Shown here piece after piece: positions 39,978 to 51,720 of a DNA stretch of 64,000 nucleotides (position 1 is the stretch's first letter; each line of letters starts with the position of its first letter). The DNA is from an uncultured Collinsella sp. Its GTDB lineage: Bacteria; Actinomycetota; Coriobacteriia; Coriobacteriales; Coriobacteriaceae. The position numbers were made by a program, and so were the translations under genes. The notes below the pieces were generated by a model, which had not been told where the DNA came from, made no database searches, and was given only the letters and a program-made list of their open reading frames with translations. The DNA lies in NCBI GenBank assembly GCA_958437935.1, contig CAUBPS010000012.1, positions 18,522-82,521 on the forward strand. Reading direction: 5' to 3'.

Positions 39978-40107
39978 TGCGACTACTATGGGGCCGACGC
40001 GTCCACCTTGAGGTGCTGCGCATACAAAGTTGAGAGGGTCTGAATTGCACTTTGCTGTACTGGACCCTTTTCCCTGATGAGGCCTTGCTTGACAGGACTT
40101 CTTCATA

Positions 40108-40175
40108 AGTTGCGGTGAAATAGGGACTGATTAGGCTGTTTAACTGGTAAAACAGTCCCTATTTCACCGCAAGTT
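40108..40175. repeat. Intergenic inverted repeat, family C, copy 3
   Basis: AGTTGCGGTGAAATAGGGAC faces GTCCCTATTTCACCGCAA; the last bases of the right arm differ. It abuts the terminator of the transketolase operon. Confidence 0.85.
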
Positions 40176-40177
40176 AA

Positions 40178-40208
40178 ATAGGGGCGCCCTGCTAGAGGAC
40201 GCCCCTAC
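40178..40208 (-). terminator. Terminator of the transketolase operon
   Basis: AGGGGCG and CGCCCCT with a short ATTT tail on the minus strand, about 50 bases after the stop codon. Confidence 0.6.
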
Positions 40209-40255
40209 TCGGGTTTGGTTCAAGTTGTCGAGACAATATCTTGGCTCGTCTTGTC

Positions 40256-41197
40256 TTAGGCCAAGAACTCCTTGGTTGTCGTCACGATGTTGGCGGCGTC
40301 CAAGCCGTACTTGTGCAGGAGCTCGGCACCCGGGCCGGACTCGCCGAAGGTGTCGTTGACGCCGATCTTCTTGAGCGGCGTCGGGCGCTGCTCGCACAGG
40401 ACGTCGGCGACGGCGCTACCCAGGCCGTCGATCACGGAGTGCTCCTCGACGGTCACGACGTGGCCGGTCTTGGTGGCGCTCTTGACGATCAGGTCGGCGT
40501 CGATGGGCTTGATGGTGTGCATGTTGATGACCTCGGCATCGATGCCCTCGGCAGCGAGCTGCTCGGCGGCCTCGAGGGCCTCGCCGACCATCAGGCCGCA
40601 GGCGATGATGGTCACGTCAGCACCCTCGCGCATGACGATTCCCTTACCCACCTCGAACTTATAGGTCTCGGGGTCGTTGATGACCGGCGAGGCCAGACGG
40701 GCGAAGCGCATGTAAACGGGGCCGTCGCACTCGTAGGCGGCGCGCGTCACGGCGCGGGCCTCGACGTCGTCGGCAGGAACGATCACGGTCATACCGGGGA
40801 TAACGCGCATCAGGGCGATGTCCTCGCAGCACTGGTGCGTGGCGCCGTCCTCGCCCACCGAGATGCCGGCGTGCGTGGCGCCGATCTTGACGTTGAGGTG
40901 CGGGTAGCCGATGGAGTTGCGGACCTGCTCAAAGGCGCGGCCGGCGGCAAACATGGCAAAGGTGCTCGCAAAGGCGACGCGCCCGGTGGTTGCGATACCG
41001 GCGGCGACACCCATCAGGTTGCTCTCGGCGATGCCCACGTCGAAGAAGCGATCGGGGCAGGCGGCCTTGAACTTGCCGGTCTGCGTCGCGGCGGCCAGGT
41101 CGGCGTCGAGGACCACAAAGTCGTCGTGCTCGTTGGCGAGCTCGACGAGGGCCTCGCCGTAGCTTACGCGCGTGGCGATTTTCTTGACGTCTGCCAT
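40256..41197 (-). CDS. Transketolase, C-terminal (pyrimidine-binding) subunit
   Basis: 313 residues forming the Pyr and C-terminal domains of transketolase: FVVLDADLAAAT, FFDVGIAESNLMGVAAGI (cofactor-activating Glu in the AES motif), GATHAGISVGEDGATHQ and VVTVEEHSVIDGLG. It works with the thiamine-diphosphate subunit encoded 1 base upstream (stop TAG, then G, then ATG at 41,195-41,197). The longer frame to 41,380 only reads through the other gene. Split transketolases are common in anaerobes. Confidence 0.92.
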   Translation of the reverse strand: MADVKKIATRVSYGEALVELANEHDDFVVLDADLAAATQTGKFKAACPDRFFDVGIAESNLMGVAAGIATTGRVAFASTFAMFAAGRAFEQVRNSIGYPHLNVKIGATHAGISVGEDGATHQCCEDIALMRVIPGMTVIVPADDVEARAVTRAAYECDGPVYMRFARLASPVINDPETYKFEVGKGIVMREGADVTIIACGLMVGEALEAAEQLAAEGIDAEVINMHTIKPIDADLIVKSATKTGHVVTVEEHSVIDGLGSAVADVLCEQRPTPLKKIGVNDTFGESGPGAELLHKYGLDAANIVTTTKEFLA

Positions 41198-41198
41198 C

Positions 41199-42029
41199 CT
41201 AGAGCTCCTCTCCGGCGGCCGTGAGCTCTGCCATGGCCTGCTCAAACTGTTCATCGTTGGGGGCCTTGCCGTGCCAACCAACCTGGTTCTCCATAAAGGA
41301 GACGCCCTTACCCTTCGTGGTCTCGGCGATAATCGCAGTCGGCTGGCCCTTGGTGGCGCGGGCCTCGGCGAAGGCGGCACGGATCTGGTCGAAATCGTTG
41401 CCGTCGGCCAGCTCCACCACGTGGAACTTGAAGGCGCGGAACTTGTCGGCGAGCGGCATGGGGTCGTTGACCTCCTCGACGGGGCCGTCGATCTGCAGGC
41501 CGTTGTGGTCGACGATCACGCAGAGGTTGTCGAGCTGCTGGTTGCCGGCAAACATTGCTGCCTCCCAGACCTGGCCCTCCTCGCTCTCGCCGTCGCCCAG
41601 CAGGGCGTAGGTGCGATAGTCATCGCCCCAGTGCTTGGCGGCAACGGCCATACCCACGGCGGCGGAGATGCCCTGGCCGAGCGATCCGGTGGACATGTCG
41701 ACGCCCGGGGTGTCGTTCATGTTGGGATGACCCTGCAGGTGGCTGCCGATGTGGCGCAGCGTCTCGAGATCCTCCTTGGGGAAGAACCCGCGCTCGGCGA
41801 GCACGGCGTACAGACCAGGCGCGCAGTGGCCCTTGGAAAGCACAAAGCGATCGCGGTCGGCCTTGCGGGGATCGGCCGGGTCGACGTTCATTTCCTCAAA
41901 GTACAGATAGGTCATGATGTCGGCAGCGCCGAGCGAACCGCCCGGATGGCCGGACTTGGCAGCGTGCACGCCGGTGACGATGCCCTTCCTTACCTCGTTG
42001 GCAACCTTTTTGAGCTCTTCGTCGCTCAT
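41199..42029 (-). CDS. Transketolase, N-terminal (thiamine diphosphate-binding) subunit
   Basis: 276 residues with SGHPGGSLGAADI, HCAPGLYAVLAERGFFP, GSLGQGISAAVGMAVAAK and the ThDP-binding GDGESEEGQVWEAAM ending in the usual Asn-rich stretch (DNLCVIVDHNGLQ). AAAGGAAGG precedes the ATG at 42,027-42,029. First gene of a two-gene operon for the non-oxidative pentose phosphate pathway. Confidence 0.93.
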   Translation of the reverse strand: MSDEELKKVANEVRKGIVTGVHAAKSGHPGGSLGAADIMTYLYFEEMNVDPADPRKADRDRFVLSKGHCAPGLYAVLAERGFFPKEDLETLRHIGSHLQGHPNMNDTPGVDMSTGSLGQGISAAVGMAVAAKHWGDDYRTYALLGDGESEEGQVWEAAMFAGNQQLDNLCVIVDHNGLQIDGPVEEVNDPMPLADKFRAFKFHVVELADGNDFDQIRAAFAEARATKGQPTAIIAETTKGKGVSFMENQVGWHGKAPNDEQFEQAMAELTAAGEEL

Positions 42030-42237
42030 TGTGCCTTCCTTTCATCCTCTTTAGACAAGATGCGCACGGCACAGAAGGTAGTCCCAGCCCGGCCGCGATG
42101 CACGTACGCCATCCATTATGCGGGAAAGTGAAGGCTTTACCAGAGATTTTATCAGTATTTGAACAATTGAGCAGGCAGACGCCCTGATGAAACGGTTTAT
42201 CAATGTGAACGTCTTTTGGATGCGGCCGCGCTCAATC

Positions 42238-43128
42238 CTACGCGCTGATGTCCTTGAAGCCTTCGCCGAAGGTCTCCGTAACGTCGGCCACCGTGACGAT
42301 GGCATGCGGATCGCGCTCGCGCACAATGGTCTTGAGCGTGTTGAGCTCGCGACGGCTCACGATCACCATGATTACCGGCTTCTCGGCGCCCGAATACATG
42401 CCGGTCGCCTTAAACTTGGTGCAGCCGCGGCCCAGGCCGTACATGATGTCGGCCGCGATATCGGGGAAATTGTCCGAGATGATGAGCACCATACGGCGCT
42501 TGTTGCCGCCATCGACCACGGCATCGATCACATAGCCGCTAATGACCATCGAAAGGCCGGCGTACAGCGCGTTTTCGATCGAGAAGACCGGGGCCGACAA
42601 GGCGCACACGGCAACATCGATCGCCATAACGGTTGAGCCCACCGGCAGCGACGTATTGCGCGAGATAATCTGGCCGATGGTGTCAGAGCCACCGGTATTG
42701 GCGCCGGCACGCAGCACCATGCCATAGCCAATGCCCGTGACGATACCGCCCCACATGGCCGGCAGCATCAGGTCGGCATGAGCCAGCGGTGCCACAAACG
42801 GAGCAAACAGGTCGGTGAAAAAGCCCAACAGCACAAAACCCGTCGCCGTCTGCACCACGTAGAACATACCGCCCGCGCGCATAACCACCAGCAGCAGCAA
42901 GGCGTTCATCACGATAGTCTGAATGCCGACGGGAAGCGACACGCCGTGTGAGGCGCCAACCGCCTGGATAATGGTGGCAAGACCTGTAACGCCGCCGGCA
43001 GCGAGGCCGTTGGGGATCAAAAACAGGTCGGTCGCAATAGCGGCCAGGGCGCACCCCAGCATAATCTGGGGCAGGTCGTGGAAGAAGTTCATCGAAAGAA
43101 TGCGCTTGATGTCCAGACGATATGCCAT
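42238..43128 (-). CDS. YitT-family membrane protein
   Basis: 296 residues. About five to six membrane helices (LAAIATDLFLIPNGLAAGGV, IVTGIGYGMVLRAGANTGGS) are followed by a C-terminal cytoplasmic DUF2179 domain (ADIMYGLGRGCTKFKATGMY). GTGGSDTI-type loops are characteristic of YitT/YitE proteins, whose transported substrate is unknown. ATG 43,128 has GGGAGGTAG upstream. The gap to the transketolase operon (42,030-42,237) shows no gene. Confidence 0.85.
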   Translation of the reverse strand: MAYRLDIKRILSMNFFHDLPQIMLGCALAAIATDLFLIPNGLAAGGVTGLATIIQAVGASHGVSLPVGIQTIVMNALLLLVVMRAGGMFYVVQTATGFVLLGFFTDLFAPFVAPLAHADLMLPAMWGGIVTGIGYGMVLRAGANTGGSDTIGQIISRNTSLPVGSTVMAIDVAVCALSAPVFSIENALYAGLSMVISGYVIDAVVDGGNKRRMVLIISDNFPDIAADIMYGLGRGCTKFKATGMYSGAEKPVIMVIVSRRELNTLKTIVRERDPHAIVTVADVTETFGEGFKDISA

Positions 43129-43140
43129 GCTACCTCCCTC

Positions 43141-43169
43141 AAAAAAGCGCACCCAAACGGATGCGCTTT
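43141..43169 (-). terminator. Terminator of secA-prfB
   Basis: AAAGCGCA and TGCGCTTTTTT form stem and T-tract on the minus strand, about 125 bases after prfB. Confidence 0.85.
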
Positions 43170-43293
43170 GAACTTCTTGCTATGTTCGATTCTACCGATT
43201 CGCCGGACAAAAACCACCCCTGTGCAGGGTTTATTCTGGATACAAACCCGTCCAACCGATGGGTTTTGCCGCGGTCAAAAGCCGTCCGGCGAC

Positions 43294-44441
43294 TTATGCG
43301 TCCGGCGTTTCCACATCGGCGTTGCCGGTGGCCCAGCGATGATAGCCGATCACAAACGGATCCAGGTCGCCATCGTCAAGAACGGCCTCGACGTTGCTGG
43401 TCTCCACGCCCGAGCGCAAGTCCTTGACCATCTGGTACGGGTAGAGCACGTAGCTGCGAATCTGGTTGCCAAAACCGATCGTGGTCTTGGGTCCGCGGAT
43501 CTCGTCGAGCGCCTCGGCGCGCTTCTCGAGCTCAATCTCGTACAGGCGAGCCTTGAGGATCTGCATGCACGCGGCCTTGTTCTGGATCTGGCTGCGCTCG
43601 TTTTGGCAGGTGACCACAATGCCGCTGGGGAAATGCGTCACGCGCACGGCGGAGTCGGTGGTGTTAACGCCCTGGCCGCCCGGGCCGCTCGCGTGATACA
43701 CGTCCACACGGATGTCATCGGGGCTGATCTCGATGTCGATATCGTCGGGCAGCACGGGGATGACCTCGACGCCGGCAAACGTGGTCTGGCGGCGCTTCTT
43801 GTCATCGGTGGGGCTAATGCGCACCAGACGGTGCACACCGGCCTCGGCGCGCAGCACACCGAACGCGTCCTTGCCCTCGACGGTAAAGGTCGCGCGGTCG
43901 ATGCCGATGACCTCGGCCGCGGGACAGTCGTTGATGGTGACCTTCCAGCCGCGGCGCTGGCAGTACTTCATGTACATCTTAAAGAGCATGAAGGTCCAGT
44001 CCTGTGCCTCCAGGCCACCCTGTCCGGGTTTGATAGTCACAATGGCATCGCCGTGATCGAACTCACCGGTAAACCAGCTCGAGAGCTCAAGCTCGTCGAT
44101 GGCGCGAGCCAGACGCTCTGCCGTAGCCGCAGCCTCCTCACGAAGGGCAGCGGCGTCAGGGTCATCCCCCATCTCCTCGGCAAGTTCCAACGCCGCGCGG
44201 GCATCGGAAAGCTCGCCGCGCGCGGTGTCCACGGCAGCGATGTCTTCCTTGGCGCGCGCGATCTCCTCCATCGTGGCGCGAGCGGCGTCGGCGTCATCCC
44301 AAAAGCCGGGGGCCACGCTTTTGACCTCGAGCTCGGTCACGCGGGTACGCTTCTCGTCCAGATGGAGATACGACTCGACCTCGCCGAGCCGGTCCGCAAA
44401 CGCGTCCAGCTCGGCGGGCGTTATCTCTAAAGCCTCAGCCA

Positions 44442-44442
<1 letters not shown>
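43294..44442 (-). CDS. prfB: Peptide chain release factor 2
   Basis: 382 residues. The peptidyl-tRNA hydrolysis motif is ASGPGGQGVNTTDSAVR. The stop-codon recognition tripeptide, usually SPF in RF2, reads SPT here (VRISPTDDKKRR). Other parts are RF2-like (PGFWDDADAA, NQIRSYVLYPYQMVKDLR). There is no in-frame UGA frameshift site near codon 25, as is normal for actinobacterial prfB. Its ATG overlaps the secA stop (TAATG), so the genes are coupled. Confidence 0.93.
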
Positions 44443-47249
<2,807 letters not shown>

Positions 47250-47379
47250 GTGGTTTTCCTTTTTGGCCATCGCCCACGCCATGCAGCCTCGGGCGAGTTA
47301 AACACAGATAAATGTATTTTAGCCAAACAGGACGCGGCCTATACGGTCGAGCTCGACCGCCACGTAATAACTACGACCA

Positions 47380-47477
47380 ACCTGCCACAATGGGACAGGT
47401 TAATTTTGGCAGGTCTATCTGGGCAAACGCCGCCTCTCTGCCATGTGGTGCCATGGGGACAGGTTAGTTTGCACTAA
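47380..47477. repeat. Two family A repeat units upstream of secA
   Basis: A short palindrome (AACCTGCCACAATGGGACAG to TTTTGGCAGGT, 47,380-47,415) is almost the same as that at 35,136. A second unit (GGTGCCATGGGGACAGGTTA ... TTTGCACTA) lies at 47,447-47,477. The gap 47,250-47,558 otherwise holds the secA promoter region and the rpmE terminator. Confidence 0.7.
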
Positions 47478-47489
47478 TTTAAAAAGAAA

Positions 47490-47523
47490 AAGGGCCGCGC
47501 ATCCAAATGGATGCACGGCCCTC
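47490..47523 (-). terminator. Terminator of rpmE
   Basis: AGGGCCGTGCATCC and GGATGCGCGGCCCTTTTT (one mismatch) form a strong stem and T-tract on the minus strand. Confidence 0.92.
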
Positions 47524-47558
47524 ATGCCATGAATGCGAGTGATTCCGCGGCGAGCTAT

Positions 47559-47984
47559 TTACTCAGCAGCCTCGGTGGTCTCGGCCTCGGCAGCGGCCTC
47601 CTCGACGGGAGCCTCTGCGGGAGCCTCGGCGGCCTGCTTGGCAGCCTCCTCGGCAAACTTAGCAGCACGCTTAGCCTTCTCGGCAGCCTTAGCCTCAGCG
47701 GCGGCCTTGCGAGCGGCCTCGGCCTCAGCAGCCTTGGCGGCCTTGGCAGCCTTGGCCTCCTCGGCCTTCTTGAGCTGGGCGGCAGCGGCGCCACCGAACT
47801 TGTCGGCGAAGCGCTGGACGCGTCCACCGGTGTCGACAAACTTCTGCTGGCCGGTGTAGAACGGGTGGCACTCGTTGCAAAGCTCGACCTTCATCTCGGA
47901 CACGGTAGCGTGCGTCTTGAAGGTGTTGCCGCAGGAGCACGTCACCGTGCACTCGACATACTGGGGATGGATACCCTGCTTCAT
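47559..47984 (-). CDS. rpmE: 50S ribosomal protein L31 with Ala/Glu/Lys-rich tail
   Basis: 141 residues. The first ~66 are a zinc-type (C+) L31 with CSCGNTFKTHAT and ELCNECHPFYTGQQKF. The remaining ~75 residues are almost only Ala, Lys, Glu and Pro, ending in EEAAAEAETTEAAE: a long charged helix or disordered tail absent from typical L31 (~70 residues). AAGGAG precedes the ATG at 47,982-47,984. Confidence 0.92.
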   Translation of the reverse strand: MKQGIHPQYVECTVTCSCGNTFKTHATVSEMKVELCNECHPFYTGQQKFVDTGGRVQRFADKFGGAAAAQLKKAEEAKAAKAAKAAEAEAARKAAAEAKAAEKAKRAAKFAEEAAKQAAEAPAEAPVEEAAAEAETTEAAE

Positions 47985-48143
47985 GGTAGGACTCCTTATT
48001 GGTCAGGCGCTGGTTACCGATCAGCGCATAAGGCGTCTTGGTTTCCGACCAAGACAACAAACTCGGCTATGGTACCACGGCGCCGCGCGTCCCACAAAAG
48101 GTTCACGGTCTTTTCGGAACGACACGAATCTGACCCATCGAAA

Positions 48144-48225
48144 CACATCTCCACCGTTCCTTCAACTGGGAAAATGCCGTCCCCGGGGCCTGAGAAGGGC
48201 CCCGGGGACGTTCGACTGACTGCGG
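48144..48225. repeat. Inverted repeat in the gap before the mobile region
   Basis: Core arms GTCCCCGGGGCC and GGCCCCGGGGAC-like (48,179-48,209) lie inside outer arms CCGTTCC/GGAACGG. The gap 47,985-48,275 holds no gene. Confidence 0.65.
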
Positions 48226-48275
48226 GAACGGCCTTTCCGCTCAATGTGTTCGGCTGAGATCGGAAATCAACCAAA

Positions 48276-48400
48276 CTGAACTAGGTTCAGTTGACATGGT
48301 TAAAAACGAGGGTCGACGCTTTTGCGTCACCCCTCGTCCCGGCCGGTTGCTTTAGTTGTACACACGGTAGTTACACTTGAACTGGGTTATGTGTCCATAG
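48276..48400. repeat. Direct repeat, left copy (DR-L)
   Basis: Starting at the palindrome CTGAACTAGGTTCAG, about 125 bases recur at 63,877-64,000 with only a handful of differences. The unit covers palindrome, terminator and 3' end of the secreted-protein gene. Sequence to the left of the palindrome is unrelated in the two places, so the palindrome marks the end of the repeated unit. Confidence 0.85.
48301..48337 (-). terminator. Terminator of the secreted-protein/ABC operon
   Basis: ACGAGGGGTGACGC and GCGTCGACCCTCGTTTTT form stem and T-tract on the minus strand, 15 bases after the small gene. Confidence 0.9.
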
Positions 48401-48696
48401 TGGGAGCCGTACCAACCCGATGTATAGCTGATTGCTTTTGCGCCTAGATATTCGTATCTCTTGTTGTAGCGAAGCTCACGGTAGGTCGTGTCGTACTCTG
48501 CTACGTAAAACGTGTCTCCAGAGAAGGCTTTGTACCGGTCCTTAACCGTCGAAGCCATGTACGCGGGTTCGACATCGCCTTTCTCCCCGTTGAGCGCATA
48601 GACGGGTGCCGCGATTCCGCATAAAGCTGTTGCCACGAGGATGGCGTAGACAGCCATGCGCGACGCATTGGACTTCAGCTGTTCAAATGGTTTCAT
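48352..48696 (-). CDS. Secreted small protein, possible bacteriocin-like
   Basis: 114 residues from ATG 48,694-48,696 (MKPFEQLKSNASRM), which has AAGGAGG at 8 bases; an ATG three codons earlier is too close to it. A signal peptide (VYAILVATALCGIAAPVYA) leaves a mature protein of ~80 residues rich in Tyr, ending HYGHITQFKCNYRVYN. Only one Cys is present in the mature part. Coupling to an ABC transporter suggests a secreted toxin/immunity set of the lactococcin 972 kind, but the sequence is not a clear member. The 3' end of a second copy is found at 63,953-64,000. Confidence 0.65.
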   Translation of the reverse strand: MKPFEQLKSNASRMAVYAILVATALCGIAAPVYALNGEKGDVEPAYMASTVKDRYKAFSGDTFYVAEYDTTYRELRYNKRYEYLGAKAISYTSGWYGSHYGHITQFKCNYRVYN

Positions 48697-48697
48697 G

Positions 48698-50512
48698 TCA
48701 TTCACCTCCTTCGTATGTATCGAGGTATTCCTGCTTGAGTGTTTGCGAGGACGACTCGATCTTTTCCACGAGCGTGCCGGCCTCGATGAAGTAGAACGAG
48801 TTGGTGAGGTCTGCCAGGTCGTCGAGTAGATGGCTTGAGATGAGCACGCTGCGTCCCCGCTCCACCTCGCTGCGCATCGCGCCGCAGGAGGTTTTCCGTT
48901 TTCCCGGATCGAGGCCGTTCAGCGGTTCATCGAGGACGAGGTACGGGCAATCGGTCGCTATCGCCATGGCAAGCTTTACCTGCTGCTTCATTCCTGTCGA
49001 GAGTTTACGGGTCGGCTTGTCGAGATATGGGGAGATTCCGAGTGAGTTGCAGAGCGAGTCGATGTCGGTGGCTGGTTTCCACTCCTCCCTAACGAAGGCA
49101 AGGTGCTCGAGGGCCGATAGCGTGGGGTAAAGATCCGCGCTGCCCGAAGAGCTCAGATAGACAAGTTCCGCAAATTCGGCTGATTGACGTTGGCAGATTC
49201 CGTCTGCCGTCAGGCTTCCCGATCGGATACGGGTGGGAAATTGGCCCGACAGCGCTTCCAGAAGAGTGGTTTTCCCCGAGCCGTTGGGAGCAACGAGGCC
49301 CGCCGCCGTTCCCGGGCTCAGGAAAAGCGACCCGATTGAAAGTATCGTCGTGCTTCCGTATCCCACGCTCACGTCCAGGAGCTCAAGCCCATGGTGCTTT
49401 TTCGCGGGTCCAGCCTGTTTGGGCGAACGCGTCACGACGGCGCCGACCGCGAAAAGGACCGCGACGTATACCAGGGCCACGGCAAGCATCGATGCGCCGC
49501 CCGAACCGGAGCCAATGAATTCTGTCGGGAAGCATCCTACGTAACCCGTTGCCTCGATAGGCGAGAACACGGCCAGCGGCAGGAGCCCGAGCACGGCATT
49601 ATGCTCCAGCGCCGAATCGGACAATAACGGGAATGCCGGGGCCGCGACAAGCAACGCGGAGGCAAGGGGGCCCGCGAAGACGCGCCTCGTTGCGGTCGAT
49701 AGGACGACGGAACAAACGGATATCAAGGTTCCACCCGCGAGCAGCGCGAGAAGCAGGGTAGTGAAGACGTCTCCCGCGGTCGTGGTGGCAAGCGCGCCGT
49801 CATGGAAGAAGGCGATCGGGTACCCGATCTGCCCGAAGCCGTTTAGGACCAAGGCGTAAATACTCCCGGGCGCAAGGCCGGCGAGGAGCATCGCGGTCCC
49901 CGCGCCAATTATCGAAAACACGGTTTGGATAAGGCGCCGGAATTTGGGTGCGGGCGCCTTTGCCGCCAGGGTACCGGGCCTTGTGGCGCCGAGCAGGAGT
50001 ATCGACGAGAGAAGGAAGGGGATGAAGGGAAGGAAAGACGGCGCCGCGGCAATGGCGTAAGGCAGGAAGGAAAGGAATGGCAGGTCGTTTGCGGAGGCCG
50101 GGATATCCGTGATGCCGGAGCTGCTCAGGGCGCGGCAATATGCGAGCTCCGCGTCATTGGTCTCTCGGTCTCCCACGATGGACCCGGATTGGAAGCCCTC
50201 GCCCATGAGCGCGTAGTAGCTCTCGGCAGAATCGAGAAAGGCGGCGTCGGTTTGAGCGGCGAGGGCGGCGTTCGCGTATCTTGCAAGCTCAGCGTCATCT
50301 TGCTGCTCTGGCGATAGGTCTGTGCCGCTGGCCTGGGGCGCGCGCGTATTGAATGCGTCGACAAAGCCCTGCATGCCCTGCTTCATAAAGAAGGGCCCGT
50401 AGATGGGTGAATTGAACGCAATGGGGACGAAAAAGGCTGCAGCGAGAACGAGCGTACAAATCCATACGGCCTTGTCTCTTAGGATTAGTTTGAGAAGAAG
50501 TCGACAGTACAT
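48698..50512 (-). CDS. ABC transporter, permease fused to ATPase
   Basis: 604 residues. The N-terminal ~370 form a membrane domain: a first helix (WICTLVLAAAFFVPIAFN), a ~120-residue outer loop, and about six more helices. The C-terminal ~220 are an ABC ATPase with APNGSGKTTLLEAL (Walker A), LSTGMKQQVKLAMAIA (signature) and YLVLDEPLNGLDPGK (Walker B). This ABC-2-like permease/ATPase fusion stands one base upstream of the secreted-protein gene. It may export that product or protect the cell from it. No peptidase domain is present, in keeping with a Sec-type signal on the small protein. Confidence 0.8.
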   Translation of the reverse strand: MYCRLLLKLILRDKAVWICTLVLAAAFFVPIAFNSPIYGPFFMKQGMQGFVDAFNTRAPQASGTDLSPEQQDDAELARYANAALAAQTDAAFLDSAESYYALMGEGFQSGSIVGDRETNDAELAYCRALSSSGITDIPASANDLPFLSFLPYAIAAAPSFLPFIPFLLSSILLLGATRPGTLAAKAPAPKFRRLIQTVFSIIGAGTAMLLAGLAPGSIYALVLNGFGQIGYPIAFFHDGALATTTAGDVFTTLLLALLAGGTLISVCSVVLSTATRRVFAGPLASALLVAAPAFPLLSDSALEHNAVLGLLPLAVFSPIEATGYVGCFPTEFIGSGSGGASMLAVALVYVAVLFAVGAVVTRSPKQAGPAKKHHGLELLDVSVGYGSTTILSIGSLFLSPGTAAGLVAPNGSGKTTLLEALSGQFPTRIRSGSLTADGICQRQSAEFAELVYLSSSGSADLYPTLSALEHLAFVREEWKPATDIDSLCNSLGISPYLDKPTRKLSTGMKQQVKLAMAIATDCPYLVLDEPLNGLDPGKRKTSCGAMRSEVERGRSVLISSHLLDDLADLTNSFYFIEAGTLVEKIESSSQTLKQEYLDTYEGGE

Positions 50513-50920
50513 TCAGAAGCACCTACGTTCCTCAAAGAATCGTTAGATTAAAAGTAACAGACCGGATGAAGATACGTGCGGCGGGGGCGAGGCGAATGGC
50601 TGAACGGTATCGATATGCGGGTTTAACGGCATATCGACCACATAGATTATTAACTCGCATTTCTAACAGTTAAGGAGACGGGTGCTTTACAGCGCACTCC
50701 TTCGATGACACCTTCCGCTAGCCGCTATGATGGTTTCATCCAACAAAGAATGTGCCCGGGCGTTCAGGTTTACCGTTAGCGTTGGTAACATATGAGATGG
50801 GCCAGACCCTTGCCGCGCGCCCGTCTGTCTCAATGCGGCCTTTGGATTTATCGGTATTCACTTTTTCAGCAATGCCGTATTTACGTAATGTCGTTATTAC
50901 ATAGTTCTGTTATTTCGTTT

Positions 50921-51241
50921 TGCCGTGTGCCGGGTTTTAGGGCAGAGCCCTAAATCGTACGCCGCCGGGCAAAACGCAGTTTTGTACGGCGGTGTACGAC
51001 TCTTGCGGAACCGAACTATGACACAACGCAACTGTGTCATAACGTAACTACGTAGTAGCGTAGCTGTGCGATAACGCGATTACGGCAAATCGAAATAACA
51101 GAACAACGTGACTGTGGAATAGCAGAACAATTGAACATTGAACTAATCGCGCCTGAAAATTTTCCGCAAGTGTCGTGCGCCGCCGTACAAAGCCCGGCGG
51201 CGCACTAGGGCTCTGCCCTAAAAACCCGGCACCCTTGGCGG
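50921..51241. repeat. Large inverted repeat with ~85-base arms
   Basis: The left arm (50,921-51,010, GTGCCGGGTTTTAGGGCAGA onward) and the right arm (51,162-51,241) are complementary with some mismatches. Both contain GGGCAGAGCCCTA and CGCCGCCGGGC blocks. The 150-base centre is built of short ACGTAACTACG/ATAACG-type repeats. Confidence 0.8.
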
Positions 51242-51251
51242 CGTTAAAAAG

Positions 51252-51283
51252 TGACGCAATAACGTTGTTACGTTATTGCGTCA
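51252..51283. repeat. Perfect hairpin
   Basis: TGACGCAATAACG and CGTTATTGCGTCA pair perfectly over TTGTTA. It could be a nick region, a single-strand origin or a regulatory stem. Confidence 0.75.
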
Positions 51284-51677
51284 TTACACAGTTCGGCAGT
51301 CACACTTTTACATTGTTGCGGCATGACACAGTTACGCAATGTCTCCGGTGCGTCTCGGTAAAAGGTTCGCTACCGGACAGCCACCGGACACCGAGGCGAT
51401 CTAAGCGCGGCGATGGTTTGCCGTGAAATGTGCTGTGAGATGAAAAATCTCGCAAGAGACGCGAACTTGTACCTCCATCGTAAATGTAGCCACAAGTTCG
51501 CAGCCGTTGGCTCTTGCCAGGGCTCCGCCCATGGACCGGGATTGATAAGTTGACTGCGACTGTATCGGTTGATTGATGACAGTTGGAATTGACGCCGCAG
51601 TTTCTAAATCTGTTTTCTGAGATCTAAGCCGTGAAACTCAAAATCTCATCGCCTTGGTTTTCGTTTGATTCGAATCG

Positions 51678-51720
51678 CGCCCGCGCAAAGGTCAAAGCGA
51701 CTCGCGCGGGCGTTTCGTTT
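51678..51720 (+). terminator. Hairpin with T-rich tail
   Basis: CGCCCGCGC and GCGCGGGCG are followed by TTTCGTTT. No gene upstream on this strand is known, so it may protect the mob region from read-through. Confidence 0.45.
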
